Assembly: GCA_028023455.1 (NCBI GenBank)
Contig: JAQFVV010000036.1
Location: 2,572,452 to 2,636,451, forward strand
Source: Epiperipatus broadwayi
Taxonomy: Eukaryota > Onychophora > Udeonychophora > Euonychophora > Peripatidae
Length of the DNA stretch: 64,000 nt
Direction: 5' to 3'
Below the pieces are notes generated by a model that worked only from the letters and a program-made list of their open reading frames with translations, was not told the origin of the DNA and ran no database searches. Below, piece after piece: positions 36,176-47,720 of the stretch. The stretch's first letter is position 1; each line of letters starts with the position of its first letter. Made by a program: the position numbers and the translations under genes.

Positions 36176-36582
36176 ATATATAAAAAACAAATTTTGCAGG
36201 TTCATCCATGTTAAAAAATTTAAATATTAATATACCAACATTTTGACTTGATCACACAAGTCATCTACTGAGTGATAAAAGGTAGAAAGATGGTTTAATA
36301 TACCAACATTTTGACTTGATCACACAAGTCATCTACTGAGTGATAAAAGGTAGAAAGATGGTTGTAGGGCATCATTTTTAATTAAAAACATTAATTTAAC
36401 ATTTTTGCTATTGGTGGAACTTTAAAGTTTTTTTCAAATCAATGATATGTAGCATCCCCTACAACCGTCTTTCGACCTTTTATTACCCAGTAGATGGCGT
36501 GTGTGATCAAGTCGAAATGTCGGTATATTAATATTTAAATTTTTTAACTTGGATGAACCCACAAAATGTCTTTTATATATAT
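36176..36582. mobile_element. foldback / MITE-like insertion in the LINE
   Basis: The left arm (TTTTGCAGGTTCATCCATGTTAAAAAATTT, AATATTAATATACCAACATTTTGAC) is inverted in the right arm (GTCGAAATGTCGGTATATTAATATT, TTGGATGAACCCACAAAA). The left arm additionally holds a perfect 68-bp tandem duplication, 36228-36295 and 36296-36363. It splits the LINE and has no coding capacity. Confidence 0.8.
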
Positions 36583-38130
36583 GTGCATATATGTATAATT
36601 TAGTAAAAATGCATATATGTTATTTTGAAATAAAAATTATTTTTTTGAAATATGATTTTTAAAGTTTTTTTTTTTTTGTCTTTTGTTTAATTATCTCAAA
36701 GAAATCAGCCTTTCTTCAGTTTAAGTATTTGGTTAAAATTAAATCTTGAAATTTAATTTTGAATAAGTTTTTTTTGTTTCTAAATTTAAAGAATTCTTAG
36801 AAAAAGGGATGGGGAGGGGGTAAAGAAAAAAAAAGAAAAAGTATGGATTATTTTTTTGTAATTAACTCTATTGTTGAGACTTCTGAGAGTGGAGGTATTT
36901 TTGTTATCTATTATACTCATTGATTTGGAATGTTTCTATGAGATTAAAGGAAAAATATGACTAAAAAAGAACATAAAATAAAAGTGTGAATCCAGATTTT
37001 GAAAGGACTCAAAAACTATAAATTATCGAGTAGCCTTTTGTTTGGACTACTACTTGGTATTTTGCTTGAGAGAGTGCTTGACCATTTGGTTTTGATTCAG
37101 CTCGGACTCATATACAGCTTAAGTATTGAAAAGATAAATTAAACAGAAGAATATTACAAAGTGCAGAGAATATGTTGGATGGCTAAGAGATACCAGAACT
37201 TCCCCCCCAGGGAACTTCTCCTTCCACCACCATCTGGAACTGCCAACGTAAATGCAAACATAGTGAAATTTGAACATGTATAGCTAGCCTAGGAAATTGG
37301 ATAAAATGAAATAACTGAGAATCTACACCAACCATTGGATTGAGATTCATATAAGAACTTTTTCCCACAGGATCAAGAAACTATACTGATTGATCAGGGT
37401 AATTATGAACTTTTCTCCAAGAAATATTCTTTTTAGGGTATAACAGTATAATATAATAATGAAATACATTCGCTTATCTATAAAGAGGAATAAGTTTTAA
37501 CAATAGAGAGATTTTTACGGGATTTATTATTTATGTGTATTTACTAACTCACATTAATCAACATTATATCTTTTGTTATATTCCTAATAATTCTTTTATT
37601 ATTATTATACTACCAATATATACATCAAACTATAAGATTGTTTACTCAATCTAAAAGATCCAATAGGTTTTGAATAGTCTTTAACATTTGTGAGAGAAGA
37701 TGTGAGTGTCGCTATTTGGCACACTCTTATTAGTACGTCATCCTGGAGATTCACTTCTAGTTTATATTTTTCCATAATTATTTGGTACTTTTAATATACA
37801 TAGGTTAAGTGATGGTGCATGTTCCTTCATGAAAAGATATGTTAAATAGGTTTGTTAGCATTGAATAGATCAAATGAGTTTGGTTAAATAAAAAAAAGAA
37901 AAGAAGTATAATAAATAATTCAATCTTAATTGTTTGTTTTAATTTAATCATTATTTAAGTAGTTAAAGATTCCTTTTAAAGAATTTAAGTCTGACCCAGA
38001 TTATGTTTTAAAATTGCATTGGGTGATCACCATTTGTAAATAAATAAATAAATAATCATGATTGTCGAACGTGTTTTTGCAATCTGGTTCTGGGTTATAT
38101 ACCTAGTGGCACCATCATTCAGCCACCTAA
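36583..38130. other. segment between LINE halves, class unknown
   Basis: Lies between the endonuclease-side and RT-side parts of the minus-strand LINE. I could not recognise RT finger motifs here; it may be LINE linker beyond recognition or a further insertion. 37170-37380 is less AT-rich than its flanks. Confidence 0.4.
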
Positions 38131-39970
38131 TTTTATTAAAAAATATGGACAGTGCAAAATTTCATGGCACAATGTAAGCAAAGTTGATTATAATATTTAT
38201 GTAGAATGGGGGACATAATATAATTTAGATGCTTATAAATATTAGCTAGATTAAGATCATTTGCTAGTGAACTGTGTGAATGTAAATGCATAATGTCATC
38301 AAAAACTTCTTGCTTTGAGATGTAATAATTTTGAGAAAGATGCATGTTACAGTTAGTAGATGAAAGATGATAAACAATTTTTTAAGTGATTAAGAAGGTT
38401 GATATCAATGTTTGTGCCAGACATAAGTGCATTTTCTCTTAACAGAAATGGAATACCATAAGCAAAGGGTGGGTTCATTTTGCTTAATTTACTGTAGTTT
38501 TTGATAGTTCTGAAAGATTAGGGATTATTTTTCTAAGCCTAAATATCATGGTATTTTGGTTATAAAGAGAAATTAGATGTTTAACTTCATTTTACAGCTT
38601 ATGAATAAGGAGTTTTGCATTACTGAGTTTTAATAAACTAAAGATCAGCCTTTCAAGCTAACATACATGCACTTTTTATGAATATTAATACTAATAAATG
38701 AATACTTTCACTTCCAACACAAGATAAAGTCTTTATGAAAGAATAGAATGAATGCACCTATTCTTCCAACCCAAATGCTTATATATGGGCAAATCTTAAG
38801 TACTGGAAATGAAAGCGTGAGGATAAACCAATCACTTTAAATTACTTTTTACTATGTCTGAATTGGAAGAATAGGTGGATTCATTCTATTCCTTCGAAAA
38901 GACTTTATCTTGTGTTGGAAGTGAAAGTATTCATTTACTAGTATTAATATTCAGAAAAAGTGCATGTATGTTAGCTTGAAAGGCTGATCTTTAGTTTATT
39001 ACAATTTATAAACATAGCGCTATATAAAATAAATGCCTCATTTACATTATTGAGTTTTGTTATAACTTGAAGAGTTGAATTGATGTCATCAATATATTGT
39101 TTATAAGATTATTTGAATGATAATGTTACTTCATTAGAATAACAATTAGTTAGAAATCTTTTTAGTACTGTCCAAGCAAAGATTCTGGAACTGATAAAAA
39201 TTATTACTGGCAATTAATGTATTAGAGATACCATCAATAGTTAATTTAAATTCACTAGGAATTTTCTGCTTGAATATAAATTTATATATTGTTGGTTTAT
39301 TTTTAAGGGTATTTTTTTGTGAGAGTTACACAAGTATGGACACAGAATGAAACATTAGACAGGTGAACTGAAGTTTTGAAGTCAGTAAGAAAAACATAAG
39401 AGATATCAATGAGAGAAGATCCTTGACCTCCAATAAATGACACAGCATCAAAGGATAGAGTAATAGTAGTGGTAGAAAGAGTATTTGGTTGAACTTTAAT
39501 TTCAAAGTGGATGGAAGATCATTATAGAAGTTATTAAAATCAACATACATGATAGTTAAACCAGGCTTATGTAAGATTTTACTTTGGGCAATAAGGAGAG
39601 TAATTATAATGTCTTTTGCTTTTTGGCATGAATATATTGCTATAAGATAGTATAACTGTGACTGAAAAATAAAGGAAATAATGATTGCATTAACTGATAT
39701 GAATATTAATTTTAATGTTGTCAGTGAAAGTTGTGTATTAATTGTAATACCTACACCTTGTGCTGGTCTGATACTGGGCTTATGTACAAATAAGTTTTTA
39801 TTGATTAGAGTGTTAACAATGTTTGGTTTGATTAATAAAGTAATTATTGTTTCTGTAATGACAAAAATATCACCATAGTGATTATTTAAAAATTGACATA
39901 GCTGTGAAATATTATTACTATAAGAGTTAAGACCTCACACATTTATTGTGGCTATTTTTATGTTTGACAT
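38131..39970 (-). pseudogene. LINE ORF2 N-terminal part: AP-like endonuclease and linker
   Basis: On the minus strand from 39970: MSNIKIATINV.GLNS matches the first strand of AP-endonuclease domains of L1/Tx1-type LINEs (IATLNVRGL). Then GDIFVITET carries the catalytic-Glu region (ITET). MYVDFNNFYNDLP at about 39550 corresponds to the GDFN motif, and LIDISYVFLT (about 39400) to the later D-rich strand. A linker-like helical region lies at 38345-38136. Stops (one right after ATINV) and frameshifts show decay. The same strand and order as 36120-34510 indicate one element of about 5.5 kb interrupted by two MITEs. Confidence 0.78.
38631..39001. mobile_element. MITE with long TIRs, 371 bp
   Basis: The left end TAATAAACTAAAGATCAGCC is the reverse complement of the right end. 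Arms of about 145 bp (including TTCAAGCTAACATACATGCAC and CTTCCAACACAAGATAAAG) pair with a few mismatches around a loop near 38790-38850. The outermost TA on each side could be a Tc1/mariner-type TA target. It sits inside the LINE endonuclease/linker region. Confidence 0.85.
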
Positions 39971-40019
39971 ATTATGTTTTTGAAGTGTTTTGCTGGCATG
40001 TTTGGTGTCAGAATCAGGT

Positions 40020-41025
40020 ATTGTAACTCTTTTACTATTTTCATTGGCAGAGGTGGTAATTTTATTAGGTGCTTCACAATTTGATTTAATTTTTAGTTCT
40101 GGATATTTTTTAGTGTATGTGGCATTTTGGTTATGACACAGAATTGAATTCCATGTATGACTATTGTTTAGTTCATAGATTGTTAAAAATGATTATCAAT
40201 AAGTAAATTTTCATGAGACCACAACAAACACTGTTCTCACTCGCCTTCCAATCTAAATTTCTTTTGATTATTTGTTTTTATATTTTTCTAGTCATGAGCT
40301 TTTTTTTTTAATGTTACAAAAACTTTTCTCATAATTCTTTTATCTCTTAGATGATATTTTATTTAATTAATCCATAAAAATAAAAACAAGAATATTGTTT
40401 CCATCCTTACAAAATTAAATTATTAATACAATATGCTGTATTGAGAGAAATGATGTCAAAGGAAAATCAAGGAGGCTTGCTTCATTGCTAGTAACATAAA
40501 TGCTATAAATAAAAAAGACAACTGTTCCGCAATTTAAAAAAAATGGATGGTCTGATTTGTTTTGCATAAATTTGCATATAATAGGTTTAATACATATTAA
40601 GGCTATGAATATGGAGTAAACAGGCTCTGAAATATTTAGAATTTAGTAATTTCACCTTTATACGTTGAAGCGTATCGTATTAATTACGAAGAACTAGTGA
40701 AACAAATTTATTATTACACTAAAATTAAATTATATGTTGTTGTTTTTTTAATACGCAAAATGATTTATCTTATTTATAAACTACTTTGATCTAAAAATAA
40801 CTTTTATTATTTCCTCTGTCAATTATTCAGTGAATAAAAATAAAATATATTTATTTATAAAAGATAAATGTGATATTTTAGGCACATACATTCGCATATA
40901 CATGCACATAAATGATATTTACTATCTTTATTTTCTAAATTATTAGCTATTTCACATGCAGTTTGACACAAAATTGTCAAAATATTTAGCACTTATCTAT
41001 GCTCTAATCTTCATGTCTTATATTT
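40020..41025. other. AT-rich spacer, nothing identified
   Basis: May contain the ORF1/5' part of the minus-strand LINE, but no motif is recognisable. Confidence 0.4.
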
Positions 41026-41029
41026 TTCC

Positions 41030-41985
41030 TTTTCTTTTCCCTGAATATTTATGCCGTCTTTTAAACACATTCTATGATCTAAATTTTTATCATTGTCAAT
41101 ATTAGTACTCTTATGTCTATGTTAAATGTACAAATTTCAGATACATACATAAAATTGATAAAATACATCTATTAAAAATCCTCCTTTTCAAGCACAAAGA
41201 CATATTTCCTTTTGTAAAACATATCTATTAAAAACCTTTATTTTCAAACACATAGATATATTTTTTTCTAAGATGTATTTCTACCAAAAGCATTCCTTCC
41301 AAGTTTAATTCTATGAATAATTTCATACATTATATTTCTATCTGTATTAGTAATCTGTACATTTATAGTTATTAACTTCTAATTCACAATTATCAATATT
41401 TATTTTTCTGGAAAACTTCACTCATTATTTCTTCTTTCTTACTTGCTCATGAGAATTCTTACAAAAATTTCCTGATCCTCTAAAACATTATTTACAAAAA
41501 TAATATCATCACCTACAAAGTCTAGATGACTTACATAATTCCCATTAATTTTATTCACTTATCTTTTCATTTTAATCTCCAAAATATTTCTTGTAAAACT
41601 TCAGTAAAACTTTTTGGAGATATGGAATCGCCCTGTCAAACTCACCTTCTCAAAGCTAATCTTCTTAGTCTCACTATATAATCTAATCATCACTGTTGCA
41701 TTTTGTAAATATTTTTCAGAATATGGCAATTTCCTGGATCTACATCTTAATAACCAATGCTATAAATATTTTACAAATGCTTATAGAATCAAATATCTTT
41801 TCATAAACTACAAATCCAAAGCATTGTAGCAATTAATATTTGTTGACTTTTTTTATAACTTCTCTCATTTGGATGTGATCTACTGTGTATCAATTTGTTC
41901 ATTTATTTGGTTAAAATCCAAAGTTTTCTTTAGATAAGTTGCAATTAATCTGGTAAAGATTTTGTAACTCGTAGTAAATCGTAAG
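41030..41985 (-). pseudogene. RTE-type LINE reverse transcriptase fragment
   Basis: On the minus strand from about 41985: YKIFTRLIATYLKKTLDFNQ..EQ matches the RTE RT entry region. CFGFVVYEKIFDSISI (about 41850-41795) corresponds to the RTE motif A 'FVDYEKAFDS' with its first Asp changed to Val. ISPKSFTEVLQEIFWRL follows after a frameshift (about 41625-41570). DFVGDDIIFVNNVLEDQ (about 41530-41480) corresponds to 'RFADDIVL'. IKLGRNAFGR and CLKRRIFNRCIL (about 41310-41170) match the thumb. The last part contains a ~58-bp internal duplication. The 5' part (endonuclease) is absent and many stops are present: a truncated, dead copy of the same family as 46.4-48.6 kb. Confidence 0.8.
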
Positions 41986-44005
41986 ATTTCGCGAGCATTA
42001 ATGTATTATAAGAATTGTGGACTTAATTAGTGAAGTATTTAATAGCTTCACACTCTTAGATCAAAACACTTCTGCTTCACCTATTTATATATAAAAGTAG
42101 GTCGAAGTAAAGAAGGGATTCTCTCGTTTCTTCATAGCGTAAGCATGTGTTTTAAAGACCTACAGAGGTCCCTAGTGACGATTTTTTCAGACGCTCATTG
42201 CTAAGGTTTACAGCCTTGTTAAAACTATTACTGAAATAATAGTGAGCGTTTAATAAAATTTATAATTATAGAACTGATAGAAAACTGAGAAGTCTTTAAT
42301 TTTTAATATCTTCTGTATCATTTTTCTTAAATGTCAATATTATTACTGCATTTTCCCAATCATTTGATACATCTTTATCAATTAGACATCTGGTTTATAT
42401 ATATGCCAAACAATTTTTCTATTTCTTCTCCTGTTTTTTTTTTTTTTAAAAATATCACTTATCTCGAGATTTTCTGCTCTTATAAAATTTTATTGCATGT
42501 TTGACTTTTTTATTTAAAATATTATGTAATTCAAATCTAATAAGTCTAGAGACATCATTATTTTTTGCTGTTATTATAATTTTTATAGAACTCTTCTGCA
42601 CATAATATTGCTATTTATCTTTTTACTCATAGTTCCATGTATTTTTATTACTGCAATAATATATATATATATAATTGCAAGGAAATCAAGTCATATATCA
42701 TGTGAAACCAATCCGAGGATAAAGATATTCTGAAAAGCTTGTTAAGAACTATTGACATGCTCATTGTATAATACGTATGTAAACTTATAAATAAATATTA
42801 GAAAATACAGTAATTATACAATTTTAAAAAAGAACAAGTATGAGCTGGCTTGGGATATTTCAAGTGCTGGATTGGGTGCCTGTCATCTGAAGCATGCTGA
42901 CTATATAACATATGGTTGGCTGGCATCTGAGTTTGAGTCTCAAAACAAATAAAATACTTTGGATGGCAAGGGTTTGGACCATGGTCAGCAAATGTGGTCA
43001 TGTTATGTTTTGTATAGCTCGATCTGACCATGGGTATTATTGATAGTTTTACTATCAATGGTATTCTTCCCTCTGCTTGAAGAGCCAGCCCGTCCCCACA
43101 GTATTAAAGATATAAAATAATAATTACCAAGAAGAAGTTGTGTATCGAACTTTAATAATATGCTTACTAAAGTTTAGATATTAAATTTAATTAAAATTAG
43201 ATAAACCCAAAAGATATTAAAGGCTATGGTTAAAAGTATTAAACCCAGCAATAAGAAGGTTAATTTCAGGGGACTTGATTCAAAATATATATATATGTGT
43301 GTGTGTACACAACAACTTACATTTACTACATATCTGCCACATCACCAAATATTATAGGACACAAACTAAAAATACATGAGAAAATGATTCAACTCTCCAT
43401 CTACTCATCTAAGATTATAATTTGATAAATAAGATTAAAATATTGTAACAGCAAAGTCATATATATTCCAATAAATTTAGCTTCTCTTAAGTGATCATGT
43501 GATTTTCAGAAATAAATAAAGAATTGAGGTTAGATCATCTTCTCTTATATCAAAAATATGTACAACAAATTTAAACGTTTTATACAATCCTCTCCGGAAT
43601 GAATGTATAATTTATTAAGACATTAATCTTCATTCTATAATTTTTGGGTATTATAAATTGTAAATATCATACAATCTTTTATTGTTTTATGATTATATAT
43701 AAATGAATAAACCTCATGGATACGGATGTTTTTTAACCAAGCTAAAATAAGTTTAAAATCTATAGAATTACTTTGACCCTAAGTCACACTACCTTCTATC
43801 ACTTTGATAATGAGTCATCAAAAGGTAGATATCGTTTCAGAATATAAAGTTATCTTTTTTCGTTATCTCTACTTTTCATTTTAGTTTTTATCTATTTATA
43901 TAAGACATTGGTAATACAATCTTAGCATGAAAGTGCAAATTTATACAAGCATATTTCTATCTTTTAATAAGGAATTATAATTACAATCCTTTTCATAATT
44001 TTGGA
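41986..44005. other. AT-rich spacer with local hairpins
   Basis: A hairpin CTTCTGCTTCACCTATTTATA / TATAAAAGTAGGTCGAAGTAAAGAAG spans about 42068-42117. A segment of ordinary composition at 42835-43100 (TTGGCTGGCATCTGAGTTTGAGTCTC) is probably an old repeat of unknown class. No gene was recognised. Confidence 0.45.
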
Positions 44006-44009
44006 GTTT

Positions 44010-44096
44010 TTTTTCTTATGTGTCAAAGTATCGGCCGGGAAGCGAACCCGGGATAACTGCTTGTAATGCATCTGTGCTGACCGCTCGGCCACCAAC
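44010..44096 (-). mobile_element. tRNA-derived SINE
   Basis: On the minus strand: TTGGTGGCCGAGCGGTCAGC (box A-like), CATTACAAGCAG anticodon arm, CCCGGGTTCGCTTCCCGG (box B and T arm), CCGATACTTTGACACATAAG tail. It is close to the copies at 44.74 and 44.85 kb. Confidence 0.9.
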
Positions 44097-44734
44097 TATT
44101 TTTTAATCTTTGTCATTTTATCATTTTTATTTTAAGTTAGAATTGCTACAATCTTTTATGCGAGAGTGACCGATGATGATGATGTGGGCGTATGCATATA
44201 TATATATTAAATTTGTTTATATATATGGCGGTGGTTAAGTTTGTAAACATGAGGATAGATTGAAGTAAAATATGCAGTAGATGTTTCATTAAACATTTAA
44301 AAATTGCCATAAATGCATATTTGCTACACTAAACATTAATCATTAAATTGATTAAATCTCATTTTCCATTCTATTATCATTTTCCACCTCGCTTATTATT
44401 TGCTTTTAATGGAAAAAAACTGATATGCAAAAATTATTTTGAACTAAATATTTTTTTGCAAAAAAGTAAATGGGTTTATAATTTATTTTAGCATAAGATA
44501 TAAATCCATTTTAATTTCAATAACTGTAATTCATTAAAATATCATCGGCTATAACCTGTCATTAAGATTTATTATTTACAATGATTATTTGGAATTTGTT
44601 TTATTATAAATTGTAATCATCTTATTACATTATTTATCTTTTTTTTTTTTTTTAAAAAAAGTTAACCCTTTATTGCTTACGATCTACCATTTCTATAAAA
44701 TTATTTTGGAATTGCTGGTAATAACAACTGTCTT

Positions 44735-44838
44735 GCGTTGTTAGCCGAGAGGTATCGCAGCTGCCATGCAAGCAAGTAGTTGGTTGCAGACGGTTGTGGG
44801 TTCGCGTCCCGGCCGATGCTATGACATAAGAAAAAAAA
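44735..44838 (+). mobile_element. tRNA-derived SINE with target duplication
   Basis: GTTAGCCGAGAGGTATCGCAG (box A-like), GTGGGTTCGCGTCCCGG (box B), CCGATGCTATGACATAAG tail and an A9 run. Flanked by ACAACTGTCTT at about 44723-44733 and 44839-44849, a clear target-site duplication. Confidence 0.9.
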
Positions 44839-44850
44839 ACAACTGTCTTT

Positions 44851-44942
44851 TGTTTTTATGTGTCAAAATGCGTTGACCGGGAAGCGAATCCGGGCCAGCT
44901 GCTTGGAAGGCAGCCATGCTAACCACTAGGCCACCAACGCGT
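44851..44942 (-). mobile_element. tRNA-derived SINE, inverted neighbour
   Basis: On the minus strand: TTGGTGGCCTAGTGGTTAGC (box A), TGCCTTCCAAGCAG anticodon arm (TCC, Gly-like), CCCGGATTCGCTTCCCGG (box B region), TCAACGCATTTTGACACATA tail. It sits next to the second copy of the neighbouring SINE's duplication, and a third AATAACAACTGT follows at about 44947, so the insertion reused the same target. Confidence 0.9.
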
Positions 44943-44964
44943 GACAATAACAACTGTGTTCAAA

Positions 44965-45590
44965 GTTCAGCAGCAATCAAACTGCTAAAAGATAATCAAT
45001 ATTACAGTAGCCTTTAAAACAGTTTCTAAGCAGGGGCAAAGATTTATTGGTAGAATAATACATTTGAATTGATTAAATACTAAAACATTTTATGTTAATG
45101 GTAGTTTTATTCCTGTCAGTTGATAGAATAGGTTACAAAATATTATTAATATTTTAAATACACCAATAAAGAGTTTGGATTAACAATTAACTTTTGAAAA
45201 CCTTAGGTGTTTTTAATCAAGCTACAATAAAATGAAATAAAAAGATTAATTATCAATGTGACAAGACTGAATCTACTTATAAAGGCAAATTTTTTGACAA
45301 ATTGGAATTTGATGGGTGTGGACAGTAACAGATTTCCTAAAATAAGTATTTATAGTGAAAATGAACACTTCTAAAGAGTTGCAGATTTGTTTTCATTGGG
45401 AATGTATATTGAGAAGATAATAAAATAGAAAGTTGTAATTAAACAAAGTGTTGATGTCTCAAATCCCTTCTAATTCCATACAATATCATAAGATTAAATA
45501 AGTAGATTTTATAAGTAGAACATGAAATAGTATAAATGCATTTGTTATTCATGGATTGGTTTTATGGTTATCATAAACAACTTTAACATA
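44965..45590. other. AT-rich spacer, nothing identified
   Basis: No gene, RNA or repeat was recognised. Confidence 0.45.
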
Positions 45591-45595
45591 TTATC

Positions 45596-45810
45596 AACAC
45601 AGGAAGAACTCTCTATAAGTATTGCCACTCAATGCAAGACAGAATAATCAGTGGATGCCAGAAGACTTTTGCATACAATTCCCATCTAGTGCCTACTAAT
45701 CCAATATCCCCAGATTAGTTTCTAGCTTGTGGCCTTCATCAGTGAGGAGCCTTGCCTGTGTTAATAACAGTTAAGAGCAAGCATAAGAAATGGTGATCAT
45801 GTGATGTTTA
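45596..45810 (-). mobile_element. hammerhead-ribozyme retroposon, copy 3 (shortened)
   Basis: In minus orientation it starts AAACATCACATGATCACCATTTCTTA at 45810, passes a leader ACACAGGCAAGGCTCC and reaches the ribozyme, then TAGGCACTAGATGGG, CATCCACTGATTATTCTG and a CCTGTGTTG end. Compared with the 61 kb copy, the block between the leader and stem I is deleted, which removes the outer stem I strand. The target duplication is not clear. Confidence 0.75.
45699..45750 (-). ncRNA. hammerhead ribozyme motif, family 1 (copy 3)
   Basis: Minus strand: inner stem I TCCTCA with TGGGGA, core CTGATGA, stem II AGGC-CACAA-GCTA (one G-U), GAAAC-TA-ATC. The cleavage triplet is ATC, not GTC, so one stem III pair is lost, though U-C at the site remains. 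The outer stem I 5' strand is absent. Confidence 0.75.
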
Positions 45811-45944
45811 TTTTTGAATATCTTTGCATTTTTTTTAGTTAGAATATATCAATTTATTAGTGGCTACTAACTAGAATAAATTCAGGATATACATTGTTAG
45901 TCTATTATAATTATACGATGATGGCAATTTACTTATAATTATAT

Positions 45945-46100
45945 GATAGACTATTTCCATCAGCTACGATTAATTGTTGAATACCTTTAAAAAAATTCTA
46001 ACTTTATTTAATTTTTTTAATACATTTGATTGTGAATAGTAACACAGGTTATGAGTGGTATCATTCTCTTCTATTCTTCAGGTATTGCTGCTTTAGCATA
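45945..46100. repeat. dispersed repeat (partner of 14455 and 50325)
   Basis: GACTATTTCCATCA, TTGTTGAATACCTTTAAAAAA, CTAACTTTATTTAA, AACACAGGTTATGAGTGGTATCATTCT and TCTTCAGGTATTGCTG occur in the same order as at 50338-50520. Confidence 0.65.
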
Positions 46101-47434
46101 TGAATCAAACTACATTAAATTTAAGCTATGATCTGATTAAGCAAGTTATTCCTGTTAATGGAAACAGTCAGTAGAAATTTTAAATTCTCATCTAAGAAGT
46201 AAAGGATTTTGAAAATGATTCAGACTTGAATAAAATCAATAAAAACATACCAAAAATAACTGTTACAAAAAAAGCAGTGATTTACCAGTAAATTTGTTAC
46301 TGAAATAAGTCAGTCAAGATATAAAAAAAAAGGAGAAAATACAAATATTTATAAATGATCTATTACAAAAAATTGAACATCTAGACTTTTGTAAAATGGT
46401 GCAAAAAGAGTTAGTACTAAAATAAAATAACATAAGAATGAATAATCAAGGAAATATATAAAAGAGAATACAAGTCTCAAAAGCCTAAAACATATTGGGA
46501 TTGATAGAAAAGATATTTTTGTAATAATAAGAAAAAATGCAATAACTACTAAGAAGAATTTTATAAAGAATTATATAGTAGTAAAGAACAAGAAAACAAA
46601 GTACTGCAAATTGTTATTACATATTCTGAATTGCCCATAATTTTAATGAGCTATGCAGTTAAATTTATGAAGAAAGAAAAAAGCTTCAGAAAATAATAAA
46701 ATTCACATCTTAAACAGAAGATGAAGAAATGGAAAATTGTTGTCAAAGTTATATATCAAATGTTCAAATGATAAAGATGTTACAGATGATTGAAAAAATG
46801 CAATAATTATATTAAAATTAAGAAAAAGGATATAAAAAAAAAGATGTTAGAAATGACAGACTTTTCAGTCTATCATCAATCATTTGTAGTAAACGTTTTC
46901 ACCAACTCAAAAAAGAAACTGGATTTAAAAGTCATTTCAGCACAATTACATCCAAATATTGATGGAAGATATAGAAAGAATGAATAAATATGACTTGCCA
47001 TTATGCTTTGGATTTGTGGATTATGAAAAGACATTTGATTTTGTAAGCATTTCTAAGATTGTTAAAGCATTGCGTCATCGGACATTGTCATATTCTGAAG
47101 TAATATGATTAAATTATTTGATGATATTAAATTCCTTATCATTAAGAAAAATATTTTATAGATAATTCCATATCTCTAAACTTTTTAAAGCAGTTTTACA
47201 TAAAATATTTTGTAGATTAAAATGGAAATGTAAGAGATTAAAAGTAAAAGATTATTATCATTTACCTTAGTAGGTAATTTTATAATAATCAATAAAGCAA
47301 GTCATATATAATATGACATTGCTTTTATAAGCTTGTATTTACAAAAATGTAAACAGAGATTGTACCAATAGCTCAAATGAGCTCTTAATTGATAAGTGTG
47401 GTAAGAGAAAATATTTAAAATCTCTATCCAAAAC

Positions 47435-47495
47435 ATTCTTATCCCCAGACCAATTGGTTTCAAGCTTATGGCTCACCTCAGTGAGGAGATAGAAT
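47435..47495 (-). ncRNA. hammerhead ribozyme motif, family 2 (left arm)
   Basis: Minus strand, 61 nt: outer stem I ATTCT, loop ATC, inner stem I TCCTCA, core CTGAGGT, stem II GAGC-CATAA-GCTT, GAAA, stem III ACC-AATT-GGT, cleavage C, then TGGGGA, TA, AGAAT. Both stem I helices pair fully. The core has U where A9 is conserved, so activity is doubtful. The helices use different bases from family 1 at the same positions. Confidence 0.75.
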
Positions 47496-47659
47496 ATTCA
47501 GACACTAGATCCAAAATATCAAATCAAAATCTAGCACTAATTTCATAAGTAATATTTAAGTAAAAGAGATTTTCATCTCCAAAAACCTCAGAGGTTCTAC
47601 TTAAATATATGAAATAAGTGCTGGGTTTGGAATTGATATTTTGGATCTAGTGTCTGAAT

Positions 47660-47720
47660 ATTCTAGCTCCTTACTGAGGTGAGCCATAGGCTCGAAAACA
47701 ATTGGTCTAGGGATAAGAAT
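47660..47720 (+). ncRNA. hammerhead ribozyme motif, family 2 (right arm)
   Basis: Outer stem I ATTCT with AGAAT, loops AGC and TA, inner stem I TCCTTA with TAGGGA, core CTGAGGT, stem II GAGCC-ATA-GGCTC (five perfect pairs), GAAAAC-AATT-GGTC with cleavage expected after C47707. Relative to the left arm, a C-G pair of inner stem I is U-A here: both strands changed. The same A9-to-U core change is present, and one stem III pair is lost. Confidence 0.78.

Noticed and set aside
39681-39878. 65-codon open frame (plus)
   Set aside because: Antisense shadow of the LINE endonuclease region read on the minus strand.
42068-42270. Possible snRNA-like or structured RNA
   Set aside because: One hairpin and a weak second inverted repeat are visible, but no recognised RNA family signature or promoter.
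44010-44942. Functional tRNA genes
   Set aside because: The heads resemble tRNAs but carry a shared non-tRNA tail with A-runs and target duplications, so they are SINEs.
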